Shown: one piece after another, positions 37,740 through 45,755 of the stretch
Position numbering within the stretch: position 1 is the stretch's first letter
How the letters are laid out: each line of letters opens with the position of its first letter
NCBI GenBank assembly: GCA_030539115.1
Contig: JAUNSR010000001.1
Span: 109,830 to 173,829, forward strand
DNA: 64,000 nucleotides
Direction: 5' to 3'
Source of the DNA: Bacteroidales bacterium
GTDB lineage: Bacteria > Bacteroidota > Bacteroidia > Bacteroidales > JAUNSR01
Position numbers and translations under genes: made by a program
The notes under the pieces: model-generated
The model's input: only the letters and a program-made list of their open reading frames with translations
Told to the model about the DNA's origin: nothing
Database searches by the model: none

Positions 37740-38774
37740 ATGGATTTTAATATTTCCTCTCCAAAGAGAGAGATACTTACTGAACTTGATTATAAAATAA
37801 ATGATTTAAGCAAACCTAAAGGCTCTTTAGGCAGACTTGAATCTCTTGCCAAACAGATAGGCTGGATTCAACAGACTTTGACGCCGACACTTAAACATCC
37901 TCAAAATATTATTTTTGCTGCCGACCACGGCATTGTAGAAGAGGGCGTTTCTCAATCGCCACAGGAGGTAACTCGCCAAGTAATTAATAATTTTTTAAAT
38001 GGAGGTCAGGGAATTAACTTTCTTGCCAAACAACATGGCTTTGAAATAAAAATTGTTGATGCCGGAATAAATTATGATCTTCCTCCATTGAAAGGAGTTA
38101 TTGATAGGAAAATAAGAAAATCTACACGCAATTATCTTTATGAATCAGCACTGACAAGCAGTGAGGTTGAAAAAGCATTAAACTACGGGGCAGAAATAAC
38201 AGATATGTGTGTTAATGAAGGCTCAAATATATTGAGTTTTGGAGAAATGGGTATTGGAAACACTTCAACCTCATCAATGTGGATGACTTTGCTTACAGGA
38301 ATTCCATTGGATAAATGTGTCGGGGTAGGTTCCGGTCTTGATTCTGAAGGTGTAAAACATAAAAAAGAGGTTCTTAAAAAGGCTCTTGACAATTATCAGG
38401 GCACAAATGATGTTATGCAGGTGATAACATATTTTGGAGGGCTTGAAATGGTTATGAGTGTGGGTGCAATGATTAGAGCTGCCCAGAAAGGCGTGATAAT
38501 ACTTGTAGATGGTTTCATTATGACCAACTGTATGCTTGCAGCAAGCAAAATAAGTCCAAATATTCTTGACTATGCCATCTTTGGACATCAGGGAGATGAA
38601 GCCGGCCACAAGCTTGTTATTGATTATCTTGGGGTAAAGCCTCTTCTTCATCTCGACATGAGACTTGGTGAGGGCAGCGGCGCACTTTGTGCTTATCCAA
38701 TTGTTGATTCTGCTGTAAGGATGATAAATGAGATGAACACATTCAGTAATGCTCATATAACTAAATATTTTTAA
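37740..38774 (+). CDS. cobT: Nicotinate-nucleotide:dimethylbenzimidazole phosphoribosyltransferase
   Basis: A 344-residue enzyme that activates the lower-ligand base to alpha-ribazole phosphate using nicotinate mononucleotide. Landmarks: [15 protein letters not shown] (about 23-37), [35 protein letters not shown], the base-binding [14 protein letters not shown], and the catalytic glutamate in [10 protein letters not shown] (about 313-322). All key positions appear intact. No dimethylbenzimidazole biosynthesis gene (bluB or bza) is nearby, so the base is imported, made elsewhere, or another base is used. Confidence 0.96.
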   Translation: MDFNISSPKREILTELDYKINDLSKPKGSLGRLESLAKQIGWIQQTLTPTLKHPQNIIFAADHGIVEEGVSQSPQEVTRQVINNFLNGGQGINFLAKQHGFEIKIVDAGINYDLPPLKGVIDRKIRKSTRNYLYESALTSSEVEKALNYGAEITDMCVNEGSNILSFGEMGIGNTSTSSMWMTLLTGIPLDKCVGVGSGLDSEGVKHKKEVLKKALDNYQGTNDVMQVITYFGGLEMVMSVGAMIRAAQKGVIILVDGFIMTNCMLAASKISPNILDYAIFGHQGDEAGHKLVIDYLGVKPLLHLDMRLGEGSGALCAYPIVDSAVRMINEMNTFSNAHITKYF

Positions 38775-38805
38775 CAGGGATAATTTTCAGATTATATACA
38801 AGGAA

Positions 38806-39555
38806 ATGAAGGCACTGGCAGCTGTAATGTTTTTTACACGTATTCCATTATGGAAATGGTTTTCTCCAACAAAAGAAGAATACAAGAATTTGGTTTCTTA
38901 CTGGTCTATGACAGGCTGGATCACGGGAGGATTGATGTCTTTGGTGTTTTTTATTTCATATAGCATTTTTTCAATTGAAACATCTGTGATTTTTGCATTA
39001 ATATCACGCTTGATATTAACGGGAGCTCTCCATGAAGATGGTCTGGCTGACTTTATTGATGGTTTTGGAGGGGGTACAAACAAAGAAAAGATCTTGTCAA
39101 TAATGAAAGACTCCCATATTGGAAGCTATGGAGTGACAGGTCTTATAATTTACTTCCTTTTAGCGTGGTCATTGATTTTCTCTTTAGGACCTGAAAAGGC
39201 AGTAATAGTGCTTTTCATTGCCGATCCGGCTGCAAAGTTCATATCGTCTAACATTATAAACTTTCTTCCTTATGCAAGGAAAGAGGAGGATTGCAAGTCA
39301 AAGATACTTTATTCCAAAATGGATATTAAAGAGATAGCGATATCTGCATTTTTTGGAATAATACCTATTATAGTTTTCTTTCCTATCGTTTACATATTGT
39401 CTCTGATTCCGGCAATACTATTCTTTTTCATTTATATTTTCTACTTGAATAAAAAAATAGGGGGATATACCGGCGATTGCTGCGGAGCATTGTTTCTTAT
39501 TTCTGAACTTCTTATTTATGTTGGGGTTTATATCATAAGTTTTATAATGATGTAA
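38806..39555 (+). CDS. cobS: Adenosylcobinamide-GDP ribazoletransferase (cobalamin synthase)
   Basis: A 249-residue integral membrane enzyme that joins adenosyl-GDP-cobinamide and alpha-ribazole (phosphate), the last assembly step. The start MKALAAVMFFTRIPLW is characteristic, as are ALHEDGLADFIDGFGGG (Asp/Glu metal-binding motif, about 75-91), KDSHIGSYG and the closing GGYTGDCCGALFLISEL. Six to seven membrane segments. The sequence following its stop is a 63-bp-period repeat rather than a normal gene junction. Confidence 0.95.
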   Translation: MKALAAVMFFTRIPLWKWFSPTKEEYKNLVSYWSMTGWITGGLMSLVFFISYSIFSIETSVIFALISRLILTGALHEDGLADFIDGFGGGTNKEKILSIMKDSHIGSYGVTGLIIYFLLAWSLIFSLGPEKAVIVLFIADPAAKFISSNIINFLPYARKEEDCKSKILYSKMDIKEIAISAFFGIIPIIVFFPIVYILSLIPAILFFFIYIFYLNKKIGGYTGDCCGALFLISELLIYVGVYIISFIMM

Positions 39556-39563
39556 AACAAAGC

Positions 39564-39730
39564 TGTATTTAATGATTGTGATCTTTTGTTTTTTTGAAAG
39601 AATATTTAAATATGCTTTCTTATTACTATATTTAATAATTGAAATCTTTTGACATCAACAAATGGATTCATTGGTATGTTTTCATAGATTACAAAACATT
39701 AAATTGTTTAATGACAAATAAAGATATAAA
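39564..39730. repeat. 63-bp-period repeat after cobS
   Basis: TGTATTTAATGATTGTGATCTTTTG starts at 39564 and its counterpart TATATTTAATAATTGAAATCTTTTG at 39627, a shift of 63 bp with 21 of 25 matches. Later positions in the two units also agree (TATGCTTTC versus TATGTTTTC). A third, poorer unit starts near 39690. The whole cobS-cobC gap (183 bp) is close to three units. Confidence 0.75.
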
Positions 39731-39738
39731 GATAAAAC

Positions 39739-40281
39739 ATGGAAGTAGTTCTTGTGCGTCACACCTCGGTAAATGTTCCTAAATCTATATGTTACGGACA
39801 AACAGATGTAGAGGTTTCAGAATCATTTATTGAAGAGGCAAAAATCGTAAAGCGAAATCTTGCTCAATATGTTAATGATATAGATATAAACAGTCAGGTC
39901 TTTAGCAGTCCTCTAAAAAGATGCCGAAAACTCGCATCATATTGCGGTTTTGATTCACCATTAATAGACAATAAATTGATGGAAATGAATTTTGGCGAAT
40001 GGGAAATGCAAAAATATGGAGAGATAAACGATCCTCAATTGGAGAAATGGTTCGATAACTGGCTCTTTGAGGTTCCGACAAGAGGGGAAAGTTTTATTGA
40101 GATGATAAAAAGAGTATCTTTATTTATTGATAATATAAAAAGCACCAATTTAAACAAGGCAATCATCTTTACTCATGCCGGAGTAATTGCCTGTGCCAGG
40201 GTTTATGCCGGTCTTTATCCGGCAGATAAAGCCTTTAGCGACCCTGTCAATTATGGTCAGATAGTTTCATTAAATATATAA
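39739..40281 (+). CDS. cobC: Alpha-ribazole phosphatase
   Basis: A 180-residue histidine-phosphatase-fold enzyme that removes phosphate from alpha-ribazole 5'-phosphate or from cobalamin phosphate. The catalytic histidine is in EVVLVRHTSV (about residue 8), followed by ICYGQTDVEVSE, the FSSPLKRCRKLA motif with the second arginine, the ELxxFGEWE-like MNFGEWEMQ, and the second histidine in IIFTHAGVIACAR. Length is typical. Assignment to the B12 branch rather than a generic phosphoglycerate-mutase-like enzyme rests on its position at the end of the cob cluster. Confidence 0.9.
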   Translation: MEVVLVRHTSVNVPKSICYGQTDVEVSESFIEEAKIVKRNLAQYVNDIDINSQVFSSPLKRCRKLASYCGFDSPLIDNKLMEMNFGEWEMQKYGEINDPQLEKWFDNWLFEVPTRGESFIEMIKRVSLFIDNIKSTNLNKAIIFTHAGVIACARVYAGLYPADKAFSDPVNYGQIVSLNI

Positions 40282-40282
40282 G

Positions 40283-42403
40283 ATGTCAGAAATAAATACT
40301 CAAGCAGAATTAGCAAGAAATTTTATAGAGAATACGAATGTAAATATTTTCCTAACCGGGAAAGCAGGAACAGGAAAGACAACTTTTTTGCGTTCGCTTA
40401 AGGCTTCTTCGCCAAAAAGGATGATAATACTTGCTCCGACAGGTGTTGCAGCAATAAATGCGGGAGGAGTGACAATACATTCCTTTTTTCAGCTTCCATT
40501 TGCCCCTTTTATTCCACAGAGCACTTTTACAAAAGATGAAACTGTAAAGAATTTTGCAAATAAATTCAGCAGGGAGAAAATAAACATTATTAAAAGCCTT
40601 GATCTTCTTGTAATAGATGAAATAAGTATGGTTCGCAGCGACCTTTTGGATGCTGTAGATACGATTCTTCGTAAATATAAGAACAGATACAAACCCTTTG
40701 GCGGAATTCAGCTTTTGATGATTGGCGATTTGCAACAATTGGCTCCTGTAATTAGAGAAGATGAATGGAGTTTGTTAAAAGGATATTATGCATCTCCTTA
40801 TTTCTTTCACAGTCATTCTTTGAATGAAACCAATTTCATTACAATAGAGCTTCAAAAAGTATTTAGACAATCGGACCCTGGATTTGTATCAATTCTCAAC
40901 AGTGTGAGAGAAAACCAAATTACACAGAGCGTAATTGATGCATTAAACCAAAGATATAAGCCGGGATTCAATCCAAACGATGAAGAAAAGTATATTACAC
41001 TGACTACTCATAATTATCAGGCAGATTCCATCAATAAAACAAAGATTGATGAGATAGATGAACCGGAGTTTACTTTCAAGGCTAAAATTGAGGGTGACTT
41101 TCCGGAATATTCCTATCCTACAAATGAGAAATTGACTCTAAAAAAGGGCGCTCAGGTTATGTTTGTAAAGAATGATCCTACTCCTGAGAAAAGATTCTAT
41201 AATGGAAAGATTGGCAGAATAACAGCAATTGGCAAAGGCGGTATTGTCGTTAAGTGCGACGACATTACAATTAATGTTGAGACCCAGGTTTGGACAAATG
41301 CCAAATATACAATTGATCCCGAGAGCAAGGAAATCACAGAAAAAATCGAGGGTTCTTTCACTCAATATCCTTTAAAAACAGCATGGGCTATTACAATTCA
41401 TAAGAGTCAGGGACTTACCTTTGACAAGGCTATCATAGATGCAGGAAAGGCTTTTACTCACGGACAGGTGTATGTTGCCTTAAGCCGTTGCCGCACCTTA
41501 AATGGATTAGTGCTTCGCACTCCTATCTCTTCCTCTGCAATAATGAGTGACAGGATTATTGATAATTTCAACCAAGAGCATATAAACAACTTCTCTCCTG
41601 TTGATATTCTTGATAGGGCTAAAAAAGATTATTTTGTGGAGCTTGTTTTTGAGCAATTCGATTTTCGTTCAATAATGACAAGACTTCAATATTTGATTAG
41701 AATTTTAGATGAAAATCTTTCAAAGCTTTATCCCTCTTTAGTTGAAGATTATAAAAAAATGTCTGTTGTTGCAGATGAGAAAATCTACCAGGTCGGCATA
41801 AGATTTAGGAATCAACTTACGATGATAATTTCAGAACTTGACAGTTATGAAAACAATGATATAATTAATGATAGAACCAGTAAGGGAGCAGCCTATTTTA
41901 TTGATAATATTAAAGAAATACTGCTTGAAAAGATTGAATCTACAAGTTTTAATATTGATAACAAGGAGATTAAAAACAATATCAACAAAGAGATCTCAGC
42001 TTTGCTTTTTGAAATCAATCTTAAAATTGAGACTTTGAATGAGTGTACGGATGGATTCTCAACCAAGAAATATCTTTCTGCAAAATCAAAAGCAAGCATA
42101 GAAAAGGATAAGCCGAAAAAAGAGACATCCCCCAAAATTAAGAAGGAGGTTATTTCATCAGATATTAATAACCCCGAACTTTATTCCCGTCTAAACAAAT
42201 GGAGAAAGGCTGAAGCTGATGAAAAGAATCTTCCTGTTTATACTATCATTCAACAAAAAGCTATGATTGGCCTTTCAAATAAAATGCCATCAAGCAAAAA
42301 GGAACTTCTTTCCATACCTGGAATAGGAAAGAAAATAGTGGAATATTATGGAGAAAAGATAATTGAAATTATTGATGAGTATAGAATTGATAAGGCTTTG
42401 TAG
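40283..42403 (+). CDS. PIF1/RecD2-like DNA helicase with C-terminal HRDC domain
   Basis: A 706-residue superfamily 1B helicase. Motif I is FLTGKAGTGKTTFLR (about 24-38), motif Ia LAPTGVAAINAGG, motif II LLVIDEISMVRSDLLD (about 108-123), motif III GDLQQLAPV, and the C-terminal helicase motifs TAWAITIHKSQGLTFDKAI and VYVALSRCRTLNGLVL (about 365-410). After a charged coiled region (about 450-620, ending in KSKASIEKDKPKKE), an HRDC-like domain closes the protein: LNKWRKAEADEKNLPVYTII ... LLSIPGIGKK. This ring of features is common in Bacteroidetes PIF1-like proteins of unknown specific role. It begins one base after the cobC stop, so it is expected to be translated from the cob transcript. Confidence 0.9.
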   Translation: MSEINTQAELARNFIENTNVNIFLTGKAGTGKTTFLRSLKASSPKRMIILAPTGVAAINAGGVTIHSFFQLPFAPFIPQSTFTKDETVKNFANKFSREKINIIKSLDLLVIDEISMVRSDLLDAVDTILRKYKNRYKPFGGIQLLMIGDLQQLAPVIREDEWSLLKGYYASPYFFHSHSLNETNFITIELQKVFRQSDPGFVSILNSVRENQITQSVIDALNQRYKPGFNPNDEEKYITLTTHNYQADSINKTKIDEIDEPEFTFKAKIEGDFPEYSYPTNEKLTLKKGAQVMFVKNDPTPEKRFYNGKIGRITAIGKGGIVVKCDDITINVETQVWTNAKYTIDPESKEITEKIEGSFTQYPLKTAWAITIHKSQGLTFDKAIIDAGKAFTHGQVYVALSRCRTLNGLVLRTPISSSAIMSDRIIDNFNQEHINNFSPVDILDRAKKDYFVELVFEQFDFRSIMTRLQYLIRILDENLSKLYPSLVEDYKKMSVVADEKIYQVGIRFRNQLTMIISELDSYENNDIINDRTSKGAAYFIDNIKEILLEKIESTSFNIDNKEIKNNINKEISALLFEINLKIETLNECTDGFSTKKYLSAKSKASIEKDKPKKETSPKIKKEVISSDINNPELYSRLNKWRKAEADEKNLPVYTIIQQKAMIGLSNKMPSSKKELLSIPGIGKKIVEYYGEKIIEIIDEYRIDKAL

Positions 42404-42410
42404 TCTATAT

Positions 42411-42540
42411 TTTCTCGCTTTATTATGGAGACATTCTTTGTAGAAGATAGTATTTCCAAATTATTTTATCAGATTTGCCTCTTTATAAAGTGGTGACTGT
42501 TTGTATAAAATTGAAGTGATAATTATTAATTTTTCATTTG
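42411..42540. repeat. 63-bp-period repeat after the helicase gene
   Basis: Two units begin at 42411 (TTTCTCGCTTTATTATGGAGAC) and 42474 (TTTGCCTCTTTATAAAGTGGTGAC), aligned at exactly 63 bp. TTTGTAGAAGAT versus TTTGTATAAAAT and ATTATTTTAT versus ATTATTAATT continue the match. The copies are more diverged than at cydA. The frame of the helicase stays open for about 30 codons after its stop across the first unit. Confidence 0.65.
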
Positions 42541-42725
42541 TATATAATTTTTTTTTATAACCGTTACCTCTAAGGTACAAATGCGCCATTTATTTACCTT
42601 CTGTTGGGTATCTCATCTTTAGGTGAGTTATGACGATTTCATTTAATTAAAAAAAGACACGAGAAAAGCTTATCAGATTTCTTAATATGAAGATTACTTT
42701 AAAATTGATTTTGAGTATTGTTCAA

Positions 42726-42776
42726 AAAAGAATCGGGGGTAATTGAAAAAACATTTTAATTACCCCCGATTCTTTT
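42726..42776. terminator. Bidirectional terminator between helicase and transglutaminase-like genes
   Basis: AAAAGAATCGGGGGTAATT (42726-42744) is the exact reverse complement of the sequence at 42758-42776, giving a 19-bp stem with a 13-base loop. A-rich and T-rich edges on both sides suit termination of both converging transcripts. Confidence 0.9.
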
Positions 42777-42848
42777 ATTCTAATAATTTTCTAATAGAAT
42801 AGTTGTATTGATTTAAACAGCTTATTCAATAAAGGAGTTTGCCTCTTT

Positions 42849-45521
42849 TTACAATTTATGAATAACTTTCAACATCTGAGCACCAAGTCCTATCGTATAA
42901 CCTTGGGAAACAAAAACAACTTCATTGTTTTCATTAACAAGAACAACAATAGGAAGAAGAGACTTTTGAGTTAAACCGGCTCCTTTTATCAAGGCATCAA
43001 TTACATCACCACCAGCGTCAATTCCATAGGTAATTGTTGATGGAAGCCCTTTAAATTCGTTGGAATCAAACTTCTTATAATCATCTTCATCAGCAAAAAG
43101 CATCACCTGAGCACCGCCCCAAGAATTAAAATCATTTGAAAATTCGGCAATATCACGCAAAGCATGATTTGTTGGCTCTTGTTTTGCACCTAATATAGCT
43201 ATAATAGCAGCTTTATTTTTAGTAAGTGAAGAAACAGGCTGCATAGCACATGAAGTTAAAGGCTGATAAGAAAGATTTGAAATATTAATCATTCCTATAA
43301 CATTTAAAGGCTCGGCAGATTCTCTCATAATCATTTCAACTTCACATTTTTTTCCATTTTCTATAGTAAAACTTTCAATTTGTGAAAGAATTGAGCCGTC
43401 TCCCTGCCTTGAACCGGTCATTAGTATATAGTTTCCGGCTGTTAGCATCAATGGTTTTTTCATCATGTTTGACACAGTTACGCCTGCTCCCATATCTACA
43501 TTGGAATTTGATTCGAAAGAGAGAGTTTTAAGAGCTCCATTTTCAATTTTTGCAATAGTAAAATGTGAATAATATGCCGGATCCTTGATAGCTTTAGTAG
43601 GCGAATACTTAATAATCAACTCTCCCATTCCATCTGATTGGTGATTTTCAGCATTACCAAAATAAACCGTGTTCCATTTATTATCAAAAAAGTATTGTAC
43701 ATTATCAGTAATCGGTTCATATCGGGCTGCAATTCCCAAAGAACGGCAATAAGCTATAAAGAACCTATTGCAAGAAGAAAGATCGGCAATCCTTGCCTTT
43801 AATACACCAAGAGGCTGAATAGCCAAGCGCTGAGAATTCTGAGAATCATCTATCTTAATGTTTTTCTTTATCCACTCTACTAAAACCTGAGGATTGTTTT
43901 TCACATTTTCAGCAAACTCTTTATCAGTTTTGCCCAACAAATCTGATTTATAAGGAGTCAAAAACTCCCTGTCTATACGTGGATTAAGAATATAATTTGC
44001 AAAATATTCATTTTCTTTATTTGAAGAATTTTTTAAATGGTCGGCAAATACATTTGCAGCAACATCTCTTAAATCTTTTGTGGAAACATTTTCCAAAAGA
44101 CTTAAAGCATTTTCAAAATCATCATTTGAAACACCTGAAAGAAAATCTATTATTGAAGAGCTGTTGCCTCTTGATTTAACAAGAATATCAGCAATTTTTT
44201 TAGAATAATCCTTATTAATATTTTCTGCTTTCACAATTGCACTTTCTTCATTAAAGAAAGTTGAAGTATAGCGTGTTCGTATTGTATCTTCCTGAGCAAT
44301 TCTTTTGCTGTTTATCTCTCTCATTTCAGAAGAGACCTCAGGCATTTTTGGATCCTCAACAGGAGGAACAAGATCAAGGCTTACAGAAATATTATCGCCT
44401 GCCTTTTTATCAACCTTAATTGTTATTTTTTCATCTTTGCCGAAAGATATCTTAGAGAAGCCGAACTTCTCTCCTTTTGAAACCCATACAAACATGTCAC
44501 CCAATCCGGCATTTAAAAAACAGGTACCATCTTTTAAGGTTTTCTTTGATGCAACAGTGTTATACTCTCCATAATTGAATATTTTAAATTCTACCAAAGC
44601 ATCTTCAAGAGCATTACCATTTTCATCCTCAACAGTTATATCACATTTGGCAACCGGACCGTAAGTGTAAATAACATTTATCTGAGTATAGTTTGGAGTC
44701 TGAGAAATAACCTCCTCCTCTCCTTGATAATGGTTGCCGAAAACATTTGTAAGCATCAGAAGTCCTCTCGAAGCAGGAGCATTAAACCAGCCGAGATTCA
44801 AAACCGGTTCCGGTTCGCAGGCACCAAGAAACTGCCACTTGCCATCAACAAAAACTTCCACCCAAGCATGATTATCGTCAGTATGAGCCCAACGAGGACA
44901 GTAAACCTGACGTGCAGGAATCCCTACAGAACGAAAAGCGGCAACAGCAAAGACAGACTCTTCGCCACAACGTCCGGCGGCATTTTTAAGAGCAGCCATC
45001 GGAGAAAAGGTTCTACCATCTGTAGAGGTATAAATAACATTTTCATGACACCAATGATTAACTTCAAGAGCAGCATCCTTTAAAGACATCTCTTTAACTC
45101 TATTATAAATCTCTTCAGAATATGTTGTCCTGAATTCATCAAGAGTTTCATTGTTTGTTCTCACAGGAAGGACATAATGTCTGAAAATATATTCAGGAAC
45201 AGAGTCTTTCCATCTAACTTTATCTCTCATCTCAAGAGTATTTTTCACTTGAGCGGCAAAGAAATCAACGCCATAATCTGTGATATCGCCAATTGGCATA
45301 TAGGCTAAAAGAAATTCCAAAGCCTCTTTCTGCTGCTCATTAACAACTTCAGTTTGAAGAGCAAACAAAGAATCATTTCCAATAATTTCTTTTCTTTTTT
45401 GATAGTCATTCATCACCGCTTCTCTTATCTGAGCATCAGTAATAAAATGATAATCTTTTTTCATACAGCCTCCAAACAAAAAGATGGAAACAAGCAATAC
45501 AACAAAATTTGTTTTTATCAT
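42849..45521 (-). CDS. Transglutaminase-like domain lipoprotein with C-terminal thioredoxin-like domain
   Basis: An 890-residue lipoprotein (lipobox LFGGC, Cys19). A transglutaminase-like cysteine-protease core covers about 130-260: nucleophile Cys185 in NAAGRCGEES, His218 in DDNHAWVEV, with an acidic residue shortly after. A beta-sandwich of the peptidase-regulatory type follows (VEDENGNALEDALVEFKIF, about 290-400), then a second half that repeats part of the pattern (SSCNRFFIAYCRSLGIAARYEP, about 620). The last ~100 residues resemble a thioredoxin fold (LPIVVLVNENNEVVFVSQGY) without a CxxC motif. Such large proteins are common on Bacteroidetes surfaces and probably hydrolyse or crosslink peptides, but the substrate is unknown. 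The downstream gene nadE lies on the upstream side of this gene's promoter, separated by 63-bp repeats. Confidence 0.8.
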   Translation of the reverse strand: MIKTNFVVLLVSIFLFGGCMKKDYHFITDAQIREAVMNDYQKRKEIIGNDSLFALQTEVVNEQQKEALEFLLAYMPIGDITDYGVDFFAAQVKNTLEMRDKVRWKDSVPEYIFRHYVLPVRTNNETLDEFRTTYSEEIYNRVKEMSLKDAALEVNHWCHENVIYTSTDGRTFSPMAALKNAAGRCGEESVFAVAAFRSVGIPARQVYCPRWAHTDDNHAWVEVFVDGKWQFLGACEPEPVLNLGWFNAPASRGLLMLTNVFGNHYQGEEEVISQTPNYTQINVIYTYGPVAKCDITVEDENGNALEDALVEFKIFNYGEYNTVASKKTLKDGTCFLNAGLGDMFVWVSKGEKFGFSKISFGKDEKITIKVDKKAGDNISVSLDLVPPVEDPKMPEVSSEMREINSKRIAQEDTIRTRYTSTFFNEESAIVKAENINKDYSKKIADILVKSRGNSSSIIDFLSGVSNDDFENALSLLENVSTKDLRDVAANVFADHLKNSSNKENEYFANYILNPRIDREFLTPYKSDLLGKTDKEFAENVKNNPQVLVEWIKKNIKIDDSQNSQRLAIQPLGVLKARIADLSSCNRFFIAYCRSLGIAARYEPITDNVQYFFDNKWNTVYFGNAENHQSDGMGELIIKYSPTKAIKDPAYYSHFTIAKIENGALKTLSFESNSNVDMGAGVTVSNMMKKPLMLTAGNYILMTGSRQGDGSILSQIESFTIENGKKCEVEMIMRESAEPLNVIGMINISNLSYQPLTSCAMQPVSSLTKNKAAIIAILGAKQEPTNHALRDIAEFSNDFNSWGGAQVMLFADEDDYKKFDSNEFKGLPSTITYGIDAGGDVIDALIKGAGLTQKSLLPIVVLVNENNEVVFVSQGYTIGLGAQMLKVIHKL

Positions 45522-45541
45522 AAGGTAAGATTAATGTAACG

Positions 45542-45755
45542 AATATGAATTTATTAAAAAAACAAGAATAAGTTTTATTATATAAAAAGCCGGAATACAA
45601 AGCTACTTTACAAACTTTAAATCAGAACGCAGAAAATGAAAGGATTTATTTTAACAATATAAAATTAGTTTTACAAACTTTCAATCTGAATTCAGATAAA
45701 TAAAGTATTTATGTTTCGCAATATAAACCAGTTTTACAAGCTTTCAATCTCTTTT
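45542..45755. repeat. 63-bp tandem array echoing the 3' end of nadE
   Basis: Units begin at 45605, 45668 and 45731, with a faint earlier one at 45542. The 45731 unit is the 3' end of nadE: TTTTACAAGCTTTCAATCTC, against TTTTACAAACTTTCAATCTG at 45669 and CTTTACAAACTTTAAATCAG at 45606. On the minus strand each copy reads as the codons for ESL followed by TAA. The 45605 and 45668 units match at roughly 46 of 63 positions. The array fills the whole gap (45522-45733) between nadE and the transglutaminase-like gene. Confidence 0.85.

Larger units (their letters stand above)
42404..42848. other. Convergent intergenic region with 63-bp repeat and strong hairpin
   Basis: A 445-bp region between the ends of the helicase gene (plus) and the transglutaminase-like gene (minus). 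Its left third is a 63-bp-period repeat (42411-42540) and its right part holds a large perfect terminator hairpin (42726-42776). Nothing gene-like is visible between them. Confidence 0.6.
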
